A program made the translations under genes and the position numbers. From Poecilobothrus nobilitatus (Eukaryota; Arthropoda; Insecta; Diptera; Dolichopodidae), in contig OX352774.1 of assembly GCA_947095535.1 (NCBI GenBank), positions 117,307,996 through 117,371,995 of the forward strand: a stretch of 64,000 bases of DNA. The letters run 5' to 3'. The notes beneath the pieces were generated by a model, which saw only the letters and a list, made by a program, of their open reading frames with translations, made no database searches and was not told where the DNA came from. Below, piece by piece: positions 50,011 to 58,963 of the stretch (position 1 is its first letter; each line of letters starts with the position of its first letter).

Positions 50011-50829
50011 AATCTATTTAAATTTGATAAAAACATAATATTTAATAAAAAACTAATAAGTTCTAAACCCTATTTTTGGGATAACTAATATTAAGATAGG
50101 TTAATTTTTTTCTTTTTTGATTATTATTATTATTTTACTTTTTTTTTTTTTCTTTAATTTTGTTTTTTTAATTTAATTTAAGTTTTATCATAAAATTTTT
50201 TACAAGATATTAAAACTGTGTTTTTTGCTACTCAATTTTTTCTCAGTAAAAATAGAAACTTATTTATTAATTTAGAATAAAATCATATTCTTTGTACACA
50301 AAATAATAACTTTACAATTAAGCATTAACTTAAACTTAAATTCTATAATATATATGAATGAGAGTGCTGATAATTATTAATATCAGCCACGTGCAATTTT
50401 TTTGTATATATGCATTATGAATTATTGTTGTTTTAGTTTTATTTACAACTTAGCTTTAGTAATCGATGAAATAAATAAATAAAACATTAAAAAAAAAAAA
50501 AAACACTATATATTTACATTATATTAGGTCGCCAGGGGGGTATGTAAAGAAAAAAACTTATGACCTGTGCAGGGATCGAACCCACACTCCTTCGGTTAAT
50601 ACGCCACACGCCTACCCACTAGGCTACCGAAGCCCCTTGGGCTGATTTTATATTAAACAGTTATTAAACAAAATTAATTGCATATTTATAGGATATTCTA
50701 TAAAAATTAAGTTTACATCCTTACAATAAATAGTTCATAGATTACAGTTATATAATAATACTCCATATTAATAACACATTGAAATATTCATTCATTTTTT
50801 TTCTTTAATTTTTATTCAATCAATTCTAG

Positions 50830-50952
50830 ACAGAACAGGGTGAAACTGGTGAAGATTCAGTTTGTACATTAGTTGATTTTGCACTAGCAATGAAACAAAT
50901 ATTACAGGAAGTTAATAAAGATGCATTTAATACATTTCAATTGAGAGTTGGG
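50830..50952 (+). CDS. Cyclase exon 12: C2 segment, last recognised
   Basis: The acceptor is caattctag. It reads TEQGETGEDSVCTLVDFALA, KQILQEVNKDAFNTFQLRVG, then diverges into TFLYKKF and AT-rich sequence. LRVG is normally followed by IxHGPxxxGVIG and the YDIWGxTVNxASR block. The homology stops exactly at RVG with no clear donor (gggacgtt). The Asn and Arg of NxxxR that stabilise the transition state are therefore absent. Confidence 0.82.
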
Positions 50953-51635
50953 ACGTTTTTATATAAAAAATTCAATAAATTATTTTTGTTTTTGAATCTA
51001 AAGTTCAAAATAAAATAAACAAACAAATAAAAAAAAAAAAAAAAAGTTTTCCAAATAATTTTAAATTTTGTTTTTTAATTTAACTCCCTAAGGAGAAAAT
51101 TAGATTTTTTTTTTATTTTGCTTGGACTGGATGAATAAAAATAAAAATTCAAAAAACTAGAAAAATAAACTTTACAATTTCAGTTTAAAATTTTTTTTTT
51201 CTATTTTTAAATTAAAAATAGAAGAAATAAAAGAAAAATAAACTTTAACCTTAATTATTCCCTTAGGAATCCTTATTAATAAATTGTAGAAAAAAAAAAA
51301 AAATTTTAATTTTCTTTACAAAACAAATACATAATGTATGTTAGAAATATGAAAAACTATTTTTAAAAGAATAAAATATAGAAATAAAAATAAGTTCCAA
51401 ATAACGATTTTAAAATTCTTTATGTGTGGAATAACTTCATGATGATCTGTTGAATGATTTTAAGCTGAATAGTTGAATATTCAATAAAAGAATTATCACA
51501 TAAAACTAATCTCTAAGTTTTAATTTTTGAAAACTCATTCACACATCGAATTTTTATCTTACACATTATCCTTCTTATCTTAATACATATTTGAATTAAT
51601 ACATTTATGCTTCTACATTTGTATATGTATATATT
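50953..51635. other. A/T homopolymer-rich sequence
   Basis: Many A and T runs; no continuation of the cyclase C2 domain was found. Confidence 0.5.
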
Positions 51636-52265
51636 TATTTATTTCATTTCATTTATCATATACCCTTAGACAGTAAGTCTATACAATGGGTATATGTTGG
51701 AAATATTGCCTAACAGACATAATTTAATAATAAAATATATTTCACGCGCGTTTAAATAGAGATACAAAAGAACATAATAAGATAGTAATGTTAAATTTAA
51801 AATATTGACAGCAAACAAAAATAATTCATAAATTTAAAACAAAGCAAATCAAATGAGTTGTTACTTATTACTAAAGTATTCAAAACAAAGACGGAAAAAT
51901 TCACCATGTGTTTGAGCTCGCCTAATATTGATATAGGTAGAGAATTCCATAGAGAAGGTATTCTTACAAAAAAAGATAAATGTCTCGCTCTACTTGAGTG
52001 TCTGGATATATTGATTTGACAAGATCTAGCTGATCTGCCAAAACCAATTTTGCTATATAAATACGTAAGGCATTTATTGTTTATTAGCCTATACAGAAAA
52101 GAAAGATATTTAAAATTCATATAATTATCAAAAGTTCAGTTTAGTATACATTTAGATACATCAGAAATCCTATCAAAACGTCGACGATTAGAGACATACC
52201 TCGTGCATGCATTGAAAATAATGTTAAGTTTATCTATTTTATTTAATATCGAAAATAGATTAAAA
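51636..52265 (-). mobile_element. 3' end of a jockey/CR1-like LINE
   Basis: Minus-strand reading: ACTRYVSNRRRFDRIS, then MNFKYLSFLYRLINNKCLTY, RHSSRARHLSFFVRIPSLWN and SLPISI. R...FFVRIPxLWNSLP is the standard C-terminal motif of many insect jockey-type ORF2 proteins. A 3' UTR and an (ATAAA)n tail follow to 51636. It is 5' truncated. Confidence 0.8.
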
Positions 52266-52479
52266 TGGTTTGATTTTTATAGATAAGGTATTAAAACTAA
52301 ATATTAATTATATCCTTGTAATGTACAATATTTGGTTTAAAATCCATGCAAAATTCCTGTAAAAATTTATATTGTAATAAAAGCAAAATTTGTGTATAGT
52401 ATGTATGCATTAAATGTATTAGTATTATGTTTATTTTATAATCAAATTTTCTTACTTTTACACTATTCCATTTTTAGTA

Positions 52480-52745
52480 CATTTTCAAAAAATTTTGAAA
52501 AAATGTGCCTATTAATTTCACTCTGCCCGTTCGTCTGTTTACAAAACTTCTACACCATTAAAGATAGAGAAAAACAATTTTAACCATGCGTAGCTCATAT
52601 AAAAAAAAATAATATTGTAGAACAACTTTTTCATGTAGCCCCATTCATTACAGAGCTACAGCCACTCAAACTTTGAAAAAGCCCTAGTTTTAAATGCGTG
52701 TATCTCATATTCTGTTTAACATTTTTATATTTTTTTTATTTTATT
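52480..52745 (+). mobile_element. Family D Helentron-like body fragment
   Basis: The phrases tttcactctgcccgttcgtctg, aaaacttctacaccattaaag and cattacagagctacagcc follow the same order as in other family D copies. Both ends are decayed. Confidence 0.55.
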
Positions 52746-53219
52746 AATCAAAATCAAAACAAGGTCGTTACAAAAAATTCTTAAGTTAATGCTTATATTT
52801 AAAATTATACAAAAGAATGACTTAGAACTTAACTTTTAATACTTAAATCTAAAAAAAAGTTAAGTTAAGTTAATTTATTATTGTTATTATTCATTATCAA
52901 GCTACATTTTCAAATTCATTTTACATACATATGAAACACTCAGATCAAAAAAAATAATATGATATCTGTACAAGTCATCATACATAGTGACAAGCAATTT
53001 CACATTTTGAATATTAATTTTTTTAACAAAAAATGTAATTGGATATCTTATTATTATAAAATTGAAAAAATGAATTTTTTTTCTTTACTTAAAAGCGTTT
53101 AATTACAATTTATAAAATGTACAAAAATAAAAAATGATCTAAATAAAAAACATAAACCGATTTATTGTATTTTAATGCATTATAATAAGTGTGTTACGTT
53201 TAAATTATGTCATAATTAA
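52746..53219. other. AT-rich spacer between LINE fragments
   Basis: No feature supported. It may include 3' UTR of the LINE at 53.2-55.3 kb. Confidence 0.4.
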
Positions 53220-53242
53220 AACAAAAAATTTCTAGGTAAGAA

Positions 53243-53977
53243 TTAATTGTCTGAGGTCATTGAAGTAAAAAAATTTTGTTGTAAAATGAGTTTGAAAGTA
53301 ATTCTGGAGATGGATGTAGAATAAAGATGACTAATTTTGTTAAAAGTAGTACAACATCTCTTGATGGGTTCATTTCTTCCGTACTCTGTATTATGTTTGT
53401 AATTCATTAAAAATTTTGTATTTCTAATTTGCCTAACACTATCGTTAAGTCTAAACGTGTTAGTTAGAGATTGGATAGAAATACTATTATTCAAAATATC
53501 AAAAGTAAAACATGATGACAATAATTGTCTACGTAAAGATAAAGAAAGCAAGCTTAATGAATTAAGTCTTGTAGTGTAACTGGGTAGATCAGCAAAATCA
53601 AAAGGATTATATTGTTTCCTTAATGCAAATAAAAGAAATTGCTTTTGAACTGATTCGATTCTATTGGAATGAACTGCAAAGGCTGGATCCCAAACAATGT
53701 TACCGTATTCTAAGATAGATCGAACTAGGGAACAATAAAGAGATTTTGTCACAACTAAGTCGCTAAATTCTTTAGCTCTTCTCTTAATGAAACCTAACAT
53801 TTTATTAGCCTTAGAAACTATTAGGTCGTAATTAAGTTTATTATCGAGAAGAATTCCTAAATCAGTAATGCTAAAAACCTTTTCCAAAGTTACGTTATCT
53901 ATTTTGTAGTCGAATATCAAAGAAGATCGTTTTCGCGTAAAGCTTATAACCTTACATTTCTGTATGTTGAGTTCCAA
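53243..53977 (-). CDS. LINE ORF2 C-terminal segment
   Basis: 244 codons: LNIQKCKVISFTRKR (thumb), ITDLGILLDNKL, ANKMLGFIKRRAKEF, LEYGNIVWDP, NRIESVQKQFLLFALR. It closes at SMTSDN. The LGFIKRRAKEF and NRIESVQ blocks are the same as those in the old + strand copy at 5.4-6.0 kb. Confidence 0.85.
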   Translation of the reverse strand: MELNIQKCKVISFTRKRSSLIFDYKIDNVTLEKVFSITDLGILLDNKLNYDLIVSKANKMLGFIKRRAKEFSDLVVTKSLYCSLVRSILEYGNIVWDPAFAVHSNRIESVQKQFLLFALRKQYNPFDFADLPSYTTRLNSLSLLSLSLRRQLLSSCFTFDILNNSISIQSLTNTFRLNDSVRQIRNTKFLMNYKHNTEYGRNEPIKRCCTTFNKISHLYSTSISRITFKLILQQNFFTSMTSDN

Positions 53978-54016
53978 TATATTTTAAGTCCGCCAAGCTT
54001 GTAACACTGATAAGCT

Positions 54017-54745
54017 TTATTGAAGTATAGCTGCATCAGAATTATCTTTAATAACTTGATAAATTTTTAGGTCATCAGCAAACGAAATGTGAGGTATATT
54101 GCATAGATATTCCGAAAGATCTGAAATAAATACGTTAAACAGAAGCGGGCTTAAATGACTTCCTTGTGGAACACCGGAAGTAACCCCGATTGTGTTGGAT
54201 AATACACCTTGAAATTTAACATTTTGAGTTCTTTCTGATAGATAAGAGTTAAGCCACACAAGAAATGAACCCGAAATGCCAAAAGTTGATAGTTTGTTTA
54301 GCAAAGTGAAGTGATCTACACGATCGAAAGCTTTGTTAAAATCAGTGTATATTGTATCAACTTGGTATCCTTTCTCCATTTGATTCAGGATTTCAGATGT
54401 GTAAACCATAAGGTTCGTTGTAGTGGAACGACCTTTTGTGAAACCATGTTGTTGTTCATTGAGTTTTGCATGAATAGGAGTAATTCTATCAACGACAATT
54501 TTTTCAAATAATTTCGGTATAGTCGAAAGGATTGCTATACTTCGATAGTTTTCCACCGATGCTCTATCCCCCTTTTTAAAGATAGGGGTTAAGTAAAAGG
54601 ATTTCCACTCTTGTGGCAAAATCCCAATTGAAAGTGACTTATTGCAAATAAAATGAAGAGGGAAAATTAGACTGTGAGAACCATTATATAAAAAGATTGG
54701 AGGAATCAAGTCCGGACCAGCACCCTTTTTTATATCAAGGCTCAA
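54017..54745 (-). CDS. LINE reverse transcriptase segment
   Basis: 242 codons with the RT motifs in order: KKGAGPDLIPPIFLYN, FKKGDRASVENYRSIAI, LNEQQHGFTKGRSTTTN, TIYTDFNKAFDRVDH (catalytic Asp), SGVPQGSHLSPLLFNVFISD, then SFADDLKIYQ (catalytic DD). All catalytic residues are present. It opens at a TTG that is not a real start. Confidence 0.9.
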   Translation of the reverse strand: MSLDIKKGAGPDLIPPIFLYNGSHSLIFPLHFICNKSLSIGILPQEWKSFYLTPIFKKGDRASVENYRSIAILSTIPKLFEKIVVDRITPIHAKLNEQQHGFTKGRSTTTNLMVYTSEILNQMEKGYQVDTIYTDFNKAFDRVDHFTLLNKLSTFGISGSFLVWLNSYLSERTQNVKFQGVLSNTIGVTSGVPQGSHLSPLLFNVFISDLSEYLCNIPHISFADDLKIYQVIKDNSDAAILQ

Positions 54746-54766
54746 AATTGCTTCAAGAATTTCACT

Positions 54767-55294
54767 TTAAGAAAGATACACGCCTGTAATTAGCAAATTC
54801 AAGCTGTTAGATAAAGAGTTAGCCGAAGTTGTAACTGGTGCTGTTGGATGATAAACTTGTTGAAAATGGTCAGAAAAGAAGTTGCAAATTTCTTTTGGGC
54901 AAGCAGAAACCACATTGTCCTTAGAAATCATTGAATTGGGATACCAAAATAATTTCCGTTTTGTGTTAATTTTTTTGGTATTAGTAACAAGTTTGTTGCC
55001 AATATCAGTGACATAATTTTCATATGCTGTATTGGCTTTTTGTTTAAATTCGATAGAAAGTTGCTTATACATATTCAATAAGTCGTCGCATGGGGCTTGA
55101 TATTGTTTAAGTTTCTTGTATATTTTATTGCGTCGATTTCTCAAGTTCCTAAGATCTCTATCTAACCATGGTTCTCTTGTTTTATGTTTTTTGCAAATTT
55201 CAGTAACAAAGGCGTCTATAATTTGAAACAGATTTAAGTAAAAGAAAGAAATTACTGAATTAATATCCTGTTGTACTAACAATTCGTCCAACAT
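54767..55294 (-). CDS. LINE ORF2, linker segment
   Basis: 175 codons: FVTEICKKHKTREPWLDRDL, RNLRNRRNKIYKKLKQ, KLFWYPNSMISKDNV, then ICNFFSDHFQQVY. W(L)xxxL..LxxxRNxxYKxxK and FxxHFxxVY are the usual region between endonuclease and RT in jockey-type elements. It stops at 54767 in the same frame as the next segment, so it is one ORF broken by a nonsense codon. Confidence 0.82.
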   Translation of the reverse strand: MLDELLVQQDINSVISFFYLNLFQIIDAFVTEICKKHKTREPWLDRDLRNLRNRRNKIYKKLKQYQAPCDDLLNMYKQLSIEFKQKANTAYENYVTDIGNKLVTNTKKINTKRKLFWYPNSMISKDNVVSACPKEICNFFSDHFQQVYHPTAPVTTSANSLSNSLNLLITGVYLS

Positions 55295-55324
55295 GATTAC
55301 AATTACTTCATATTACAATACTTC

Positions 55325-55383
55325 ATATACAATTACCGTTTTAATCTGAAAATCATATACAATCACCGTTTTAATCTGAAAAC
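55325..55383. repeat. 29-bp direct repeat x2
   Basis: The phrase atatacaat(t/c)accgttttaatctgaaaa occurs twice in tandem, just beyond the 5'-truncated end of the LINE. Confidence 0.75.
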
Positions 55384-55860
55384 GCCATTCGACAGAATTT
55401 TCCCTACCTTTCTAAATCTATATCAAAATTATTTAATTTGTTTTATTTAGTAATATAAATATTTTTAAATTTAGTATTTAAATTCACCGTTAAAAAAAAT
55501 GTGTGTGAAAAAAACCGTTATGTGAAAACCAAATTTTGCATGATTTTTCTACCTTCATAACTCCGGTACGCTTTTAGATAGGGACTTGAAGTTTTGAGCT
55601 CAGAAAGAACTTTTAGAATTAGTATAAGTTTTCTCAGAAATTGTTTTTAGACCTCCCCCTGTTCATGAGATATTATTACTAAAAATTTTAAATTTGCTAT
55701 TTTTAAACACCTGTAACTTAGGCACCTGTACACATTTTTCTTCGGCAATATATAAAACTTAAAGCTTCAGTAACATATTTTAACGTGCATTAACAGTTGT
55801 TCGTAGTTATATAGGGTTTACATTCTGCCTTGCTTAATAATATAATTAAATTAATCAACT
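55384..55860 (-). mobile_element. Family B/D Helentron-like body, reverse orientation
   Basis: It contains aaatttgctatttttaaacacctgtaac, cttaaagcttcagtaacat and gttatatagggtttacattctgcc. Its complement parallels the family B body (gtaaccctac ... ataatgttgaagcttt ... ttacaggtgtttaaaaatag). The same sequence, same orientation, is at 61.2-61.8 kb. Family assignment B versus D is not certain. Confidence 0.6.
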
Positions 55861-56599
55861 CATCAAAAGAATAATATAAAAATATCTATTACCTTTAAAT
55901 ACGCATTAGTATAATTTTTCTGAATGTAATCACTTTGTTTAGATCTTTTTTGTTATAGTAGGAATTTAAATCATAATGATTATCCTTTTTGTAAGAACGG
56001 TAATCACTTTTTTTTTACGTCGATGAAAAAATATAGAAAATCATCCACCTAAAAAACAAATTTTAGGATGAATATTTAATGTTAAATGAACAGTTTGATT
56101 TTCTGGATAAGGAAGGTTGTTTGCGGAATAGGTTTTTAAAAAATTTAGAAATTATGAATTATGAAGGAATTTTGTTTTGAAAACAGAACTTAATGTTTTT
56201 TTTTTAAACTTCGTGATATCATACAAATAATAACTAGCATCTTCAGGGAACAGATACGATGATAAATGATTCCATACACATGTATGTCATACACGAAGTT
56301 CCATAAACTGTGTTATACCATCTTGAAAGTTCTACAGTATATGCATTTAAACATAGAAAAAGCTCTTTACAGGAGATTAATTAAAATATTAAGTGATTTG
56401 ATTTAAACTCACACAATATTTAAAAAATTTTCTTAATTTTCTTGATTATTATATGGCTCATAATATTTTATAATACTTTAACTTTTAGAGATTTTTATTA
56501 AAGACGTTTTATAAGTTTCACTCTGTGCATCTGTCCGTCAGTTTGTTTACAAAATTTAGGATAAAGGATATCTACACCGTTTACGATAAAGCAATAAAA

Positions 56600-56704
56600 T
56601 GTTGACTATGAATAGATCTTTTAAAAAATTAACGTTGTGGAACGATATATAAACTAGTCGTTCTACAACATTAAATTTTCAAGAGATCTATTCATAGTCA
56701 GAAC
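56600..56704. repeat. Imperfect hairpin with ~46-bp arms
   Basis: Left arm gttgactatgaatagatctt ... gttgtggaacga; right arm tcgttctacaacatta ... gagatctattcatagtc, inverted, about 80-85% matching, around a short loop (tatataaactag). The other family D copies show only one arm, so the second arm arose by inverted duplication. Confidence 0.8.
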
Positions 56705-56778
56705 TATTAAATATTTTTTCTACCTTCCCCTATTTAAAAACTATTTGGAGTCACAAATTGAAAATTTGCTATTTTTGG

Positions 56779-57630
56779 AGGCAGGGAGAAATAAAGCCTA
56801 GAGCAATAGGATCTGATAGGCTTTATTGCACAATTGAGTTGAGAAATAAGATCTAATTGGTAAAATTTCGTGGTATGGCTTATTTCTTATTTCAAAGAGA
56901 ATTAAAGCCTATAGGCTTTATGTCACTTTAGAAATGTTATATTATTATTATATTATTCCGATTCCAAATTTGCAGCCGACTGTAAAATCCGAATATTTTC
57001 AACAGTTTTCAAACAATTTTCTATATTTTGGTCAACCTTTGGCTTTCGCGCTCTCCCCTTCGAGCCACTCTTACTCTTCTCTTTTGTTTTACAGTCCTTC
57101 ATAATCATTTATATTCATATTTCGGAAAAAAAGGCAATCCAGATTTTGTAACCAACTCTAATAACTGAACTAAGTTCGACAAAATTATTACATTAAAAAG
57201 TGAAATAAGTTTGAATGGTGAATTTAAACAAAATTCTTCTTCATTTACTTGGTCAACTTATTTCATTATTAAAATACACTGACTGACGGACGTACGGAGT
57301 GAAATGTGCAAAAAAAAAGAACTCATTTTATTACTTAATTAAACTGAAATATGGGAACTAAATTATTAAAGGAAAATATTAAAAACTGTTATTATTGGAA
57401 TAATAAATTACAATTAGACTTTAATTCCATTATTTAAAAAAAATTATTTGGCTTTATTTCACTTTGGAATGAGAAAAAAAGCCCATTACGGGTAATTTCG
57501 GCTTTATTTATTATTCAGCGATTTAGGCTTTATTTCTCATTTCAAAGTGAAATAAGGCATATTAGGCTTTATTTCTCATTTAAAAGTGGCTTATTAGGTT
57601 ATATTGCTCTAGACCTTATTCCCACCCACC
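56779..57630 (-). mobile_element. DNA transposon with perfect 8-bp target duplication
   Basis: ATTTTTGG flanks both sides (56771-56778 and 57631-57638). Ends show a ~30-bp imperfect inverted repeat, sharing CTAGAGCAATA, and subterminal repeats of gagaaataaagcct-type on both sides (ctttatttctcat near 57510-57580). The uninterrupted site is present in related repeats at 55.7 kb. An 8-bp duplication fits hAT or P-like elements; the TIR does not settle which. It encodes only a short open frame. Confidence 0.82.
56953..57102 (-). CDS. 49-residue basic open frame inside the 852-bp element
   Basis: From ATG at 57102 to a TAA at 56953: MKDCKTKEKSKSGSKGRA, then RKPKVDQNIENCLKTVENIR and ILQSAANLESE. 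The first 22 residues hold ten Lys/Arg and the rest looks like an amphipathic helix. The sequence is less AT-rich than its surroundings (gcgcgaaagccaaag), which suggests former coding sequence. I do not recognise the family. It may be a piece of the element's transposase or of an accessory protein; chance is also possible at this length. Confidence 0.4.
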   Translation of the reverse strand: MKDCKTKEKSKSGSKGRARKPKVDQNIENCLKTVENIRILQSAANLESE

Positions 57631-57690
57631 ATTTTTGGTTACCTACAACTTAGACATATACAAATATATACAAATTTTTTCAAAATAAAA

Positions 57691-58076
57691 CACAAAAAAA
57701 TAAAAACAAAAAACAGAGGAAACAAACAAATTTTTATTGTATATTAGCAATATTATTAAATATTATTACCCCATTCTTGTATTATCATATATTTTAATTA
57801 TTTAATTTTCTCTTCTTTTGTACGCTGTACGCTGTATTGTTGTTATGTTGATGAGGCAAGAAAATAATTATTTTTAGCCTTAGATAAAGAAACAAAAAGA
57901 AGTCTAACTTAAAATCTCACTTTAGACTTTAATGTTTTATTCCATTTCTTGAATTAGTGCGTTTTATTTTAGTTTTTCTAATTCAAAGCAGTCAGGCATA
58001 TCAATACAAAAACGTTTTAAGGAATTATTTTATTTGATTTTCAATTGTTTGTTTTCTTTTTTTTTTCAATTTTAAG
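57691..58076. other. AT-rich sequence upstream of the Pcyt1-like exons
   Basis: No exon seen. The N-terminal half of the cytidylyltransferase, with its HxGH site, is not present here. Confidence 0.5.
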
Positions 58077-58367
58077 GTTGTTCCTGATGTTCCATTGAAC
58101 ATTGATATGATGAATATATTGAACATCATAAAAATGATTTTGTTGCTCATGATGATCTTTCACTGGTCGATGAAGGTGTAGATGATATTTAACCCTTAAA
58201 AGCAAGAGCAATGTTTTTTGCTACTCAACGCACAGGAGGTACGAGTATTAAATATTCTTTTTTAAAAATTGATTAGAAAATTTCTTACTTTTTCTTTATA
58301 TTTAAAAGTTTTAGGTGTATCAACATCTGATATTGTTGCACGTATTGTTAAAGATTACGATATATAT

Positions 58368-58413
58368 ATGCATATAATATTCAATATATTATATATATAT
58401 TATGTATATTACA
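58368..58413 (+). repeat. 46-bp AT-repeat insertion in the CCT coding sequence
   Basis: Between the codons for DYDIY and those for YVHRNLAR lie 46 bases of AT-repeat, with no GT-AG borders and no AG at all. The family has no residues here. The length is not a multiple of three. Confidence 0.8.
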
Positions 58414-58663
58414 TATGTGCATCGTAATTTAGCTAGAGACTATTCTGGTAAAGAATTAAATGTATCATTCCTATCTGAAAAGAAATTTCGTTTACAAAAT
58501 AAAATGGATGAATTAAAAGATCGTTCAAAACGTGTTATGAATGAAGTTAAACAGGATATAATATAACAGGGAAGAAAAATCACGTGAATTAATTGATGCT
58601 TTTTTATTATTTTTTAGACGTGAACGTTTAAGTAATATATGGAATGAATCAAAAGGTAAAATA

Positions 58664-58963
58664 ATGCAAGCATTAAGCCCACCAAGTAGTCCAAGTGGTT
58701 CAATAAATGGTGATGATCAAAACGATACAGATGATGAAGATGAACATTGGGATGACGCTATTGAAAATGGACATGATTCTATTGATCGTGGTACATCATC
58801 TCCGCCATTAAAAACATCACATTCATCATCACAATTAAAAAAAAGTATATCAAATGGCGGTGGTAGTACATATTATTTAAGTAAAAGTTCTACTACGAAT
58901 AGTTTCAAAATAACACGTGCTGCTGAATCATTTGCTGATGAATATGAAAATTTAAATCGTTAG
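58664..58963 (+). CDS. CCT C-terminal tail (intact frame)
   Basis: About 100 codons: MQALSPPSSPSGSINGDD, an acidic run (DTDDEDEHWDDAIENG), a Ser-rich section with SSPPLKTSHSSSQ, then a stop. SPP-SPS repeats fit the phosphorylated C-terminal domain of CCT. The first Met is simply internal; the frame is open upstream to about 58573. Confidence 0.7.
   Translation: MQALSPPSSPSGSINGDDQNDTDDEDEHWDDAIENGHDSIDRGTSSPPLKTSHSSSQLKKSISNGGGSTYYLSKSSTTNSFKITRAAESFADEYENLNR

Larger units (their letters stand above)
47869..50502 (+). mobile_element. 5'-truncated LINE inserted into the SINE
   Basis: A 2.6-kb insertion ending in a (TAAA)-like tract and an A-run just before 50503. The duplication acactatatatt flanks it (47857-47868 and 50503-50514). 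The coding region is RT-bearing with several stops. The element lacks an endonuclease domain at its 5' side, as expected of truncated reverse transcription. The lineage is close to the fragment at 46.8 kb; the clade is uncertain (LOA/I-like motifs, but no RNase H in this copy). Confidence 0.9.
47720..50637 (-). mobile_element. tRNA-derived SINE, family A, copy 4, split by a LINE
   Basis: The tail half lies at 47720-47868 and the head half at 50503-50637, together one SINE like that at 32.0 kb. The SINE's own target duplication is TGGGCTGATTTTA (47707-47719 and 50638-50650). The LINE inside carries its own duplication, so the insertion order is SINE first, LINE second. Confidence 0.93.
53220..55310 (-). 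mobile_element. Jockey-like LINE with near-continuous ORF2
   Basis: One minus-strand frame runs from 55294 to 53243 (about 680 codons), interrupted only by stops near 54767, 54017 and 53990. It has no endonuclease; the linker, RT and C-terminal domain are present. The linker matches 9359-9560 closely. Loss by point stops only, with no frameshift, suggests a fairly recent insertion. Confidence 0.88.
56480..57690 (+). mobile_element. Family D body, interrupted by an 852-bp transposon
   Basis: It opens with tttcactctgtgcatctgtccgtc and continues through a large hairpin (56600-56704) and attgaaaatttgctatttttgg. After the inserted element it resumes ttacctacaacttagacata, as in uninterrupted copies (tgctatttttaaacacctgtaacttag at 55.7 kb). 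Confidence 0.7.
58077..58963 (+). pseudogene. CTP:phosphocholine cytidylyltransferase (CCT), 3' half, decayed
   Basis: CCT makes CDP-choline in the Kennedy pathway and binds membranes through a long amphipathic helix. Pieces in order: DEYIEHHKNDFVAHDD (58110-58157), [80 protein letters not shown], then WNESKGKIMQALSPPSSPSG. One intron (58239-58314, gtacga ... ttttag) is kept. Damage: a frameshift near 58108, TAA in place of the conserved Tyr codon of DDIY near 58190, RTGG instead of the signature RTEG, a 46-bp AT insertion at 58368-58413, and another frameshift near 58560. The N-terminal catalytic half is absent. The last frame, 58664-58963, stays open to a normal stop. Confidence 0.85.

Noticed and set aside
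21241..50600. CRISPR-like or regularly spaced repeats
   Set aside because: The repeated units are SINE copies tens of kilobases apart and tandem arrays without spacers.
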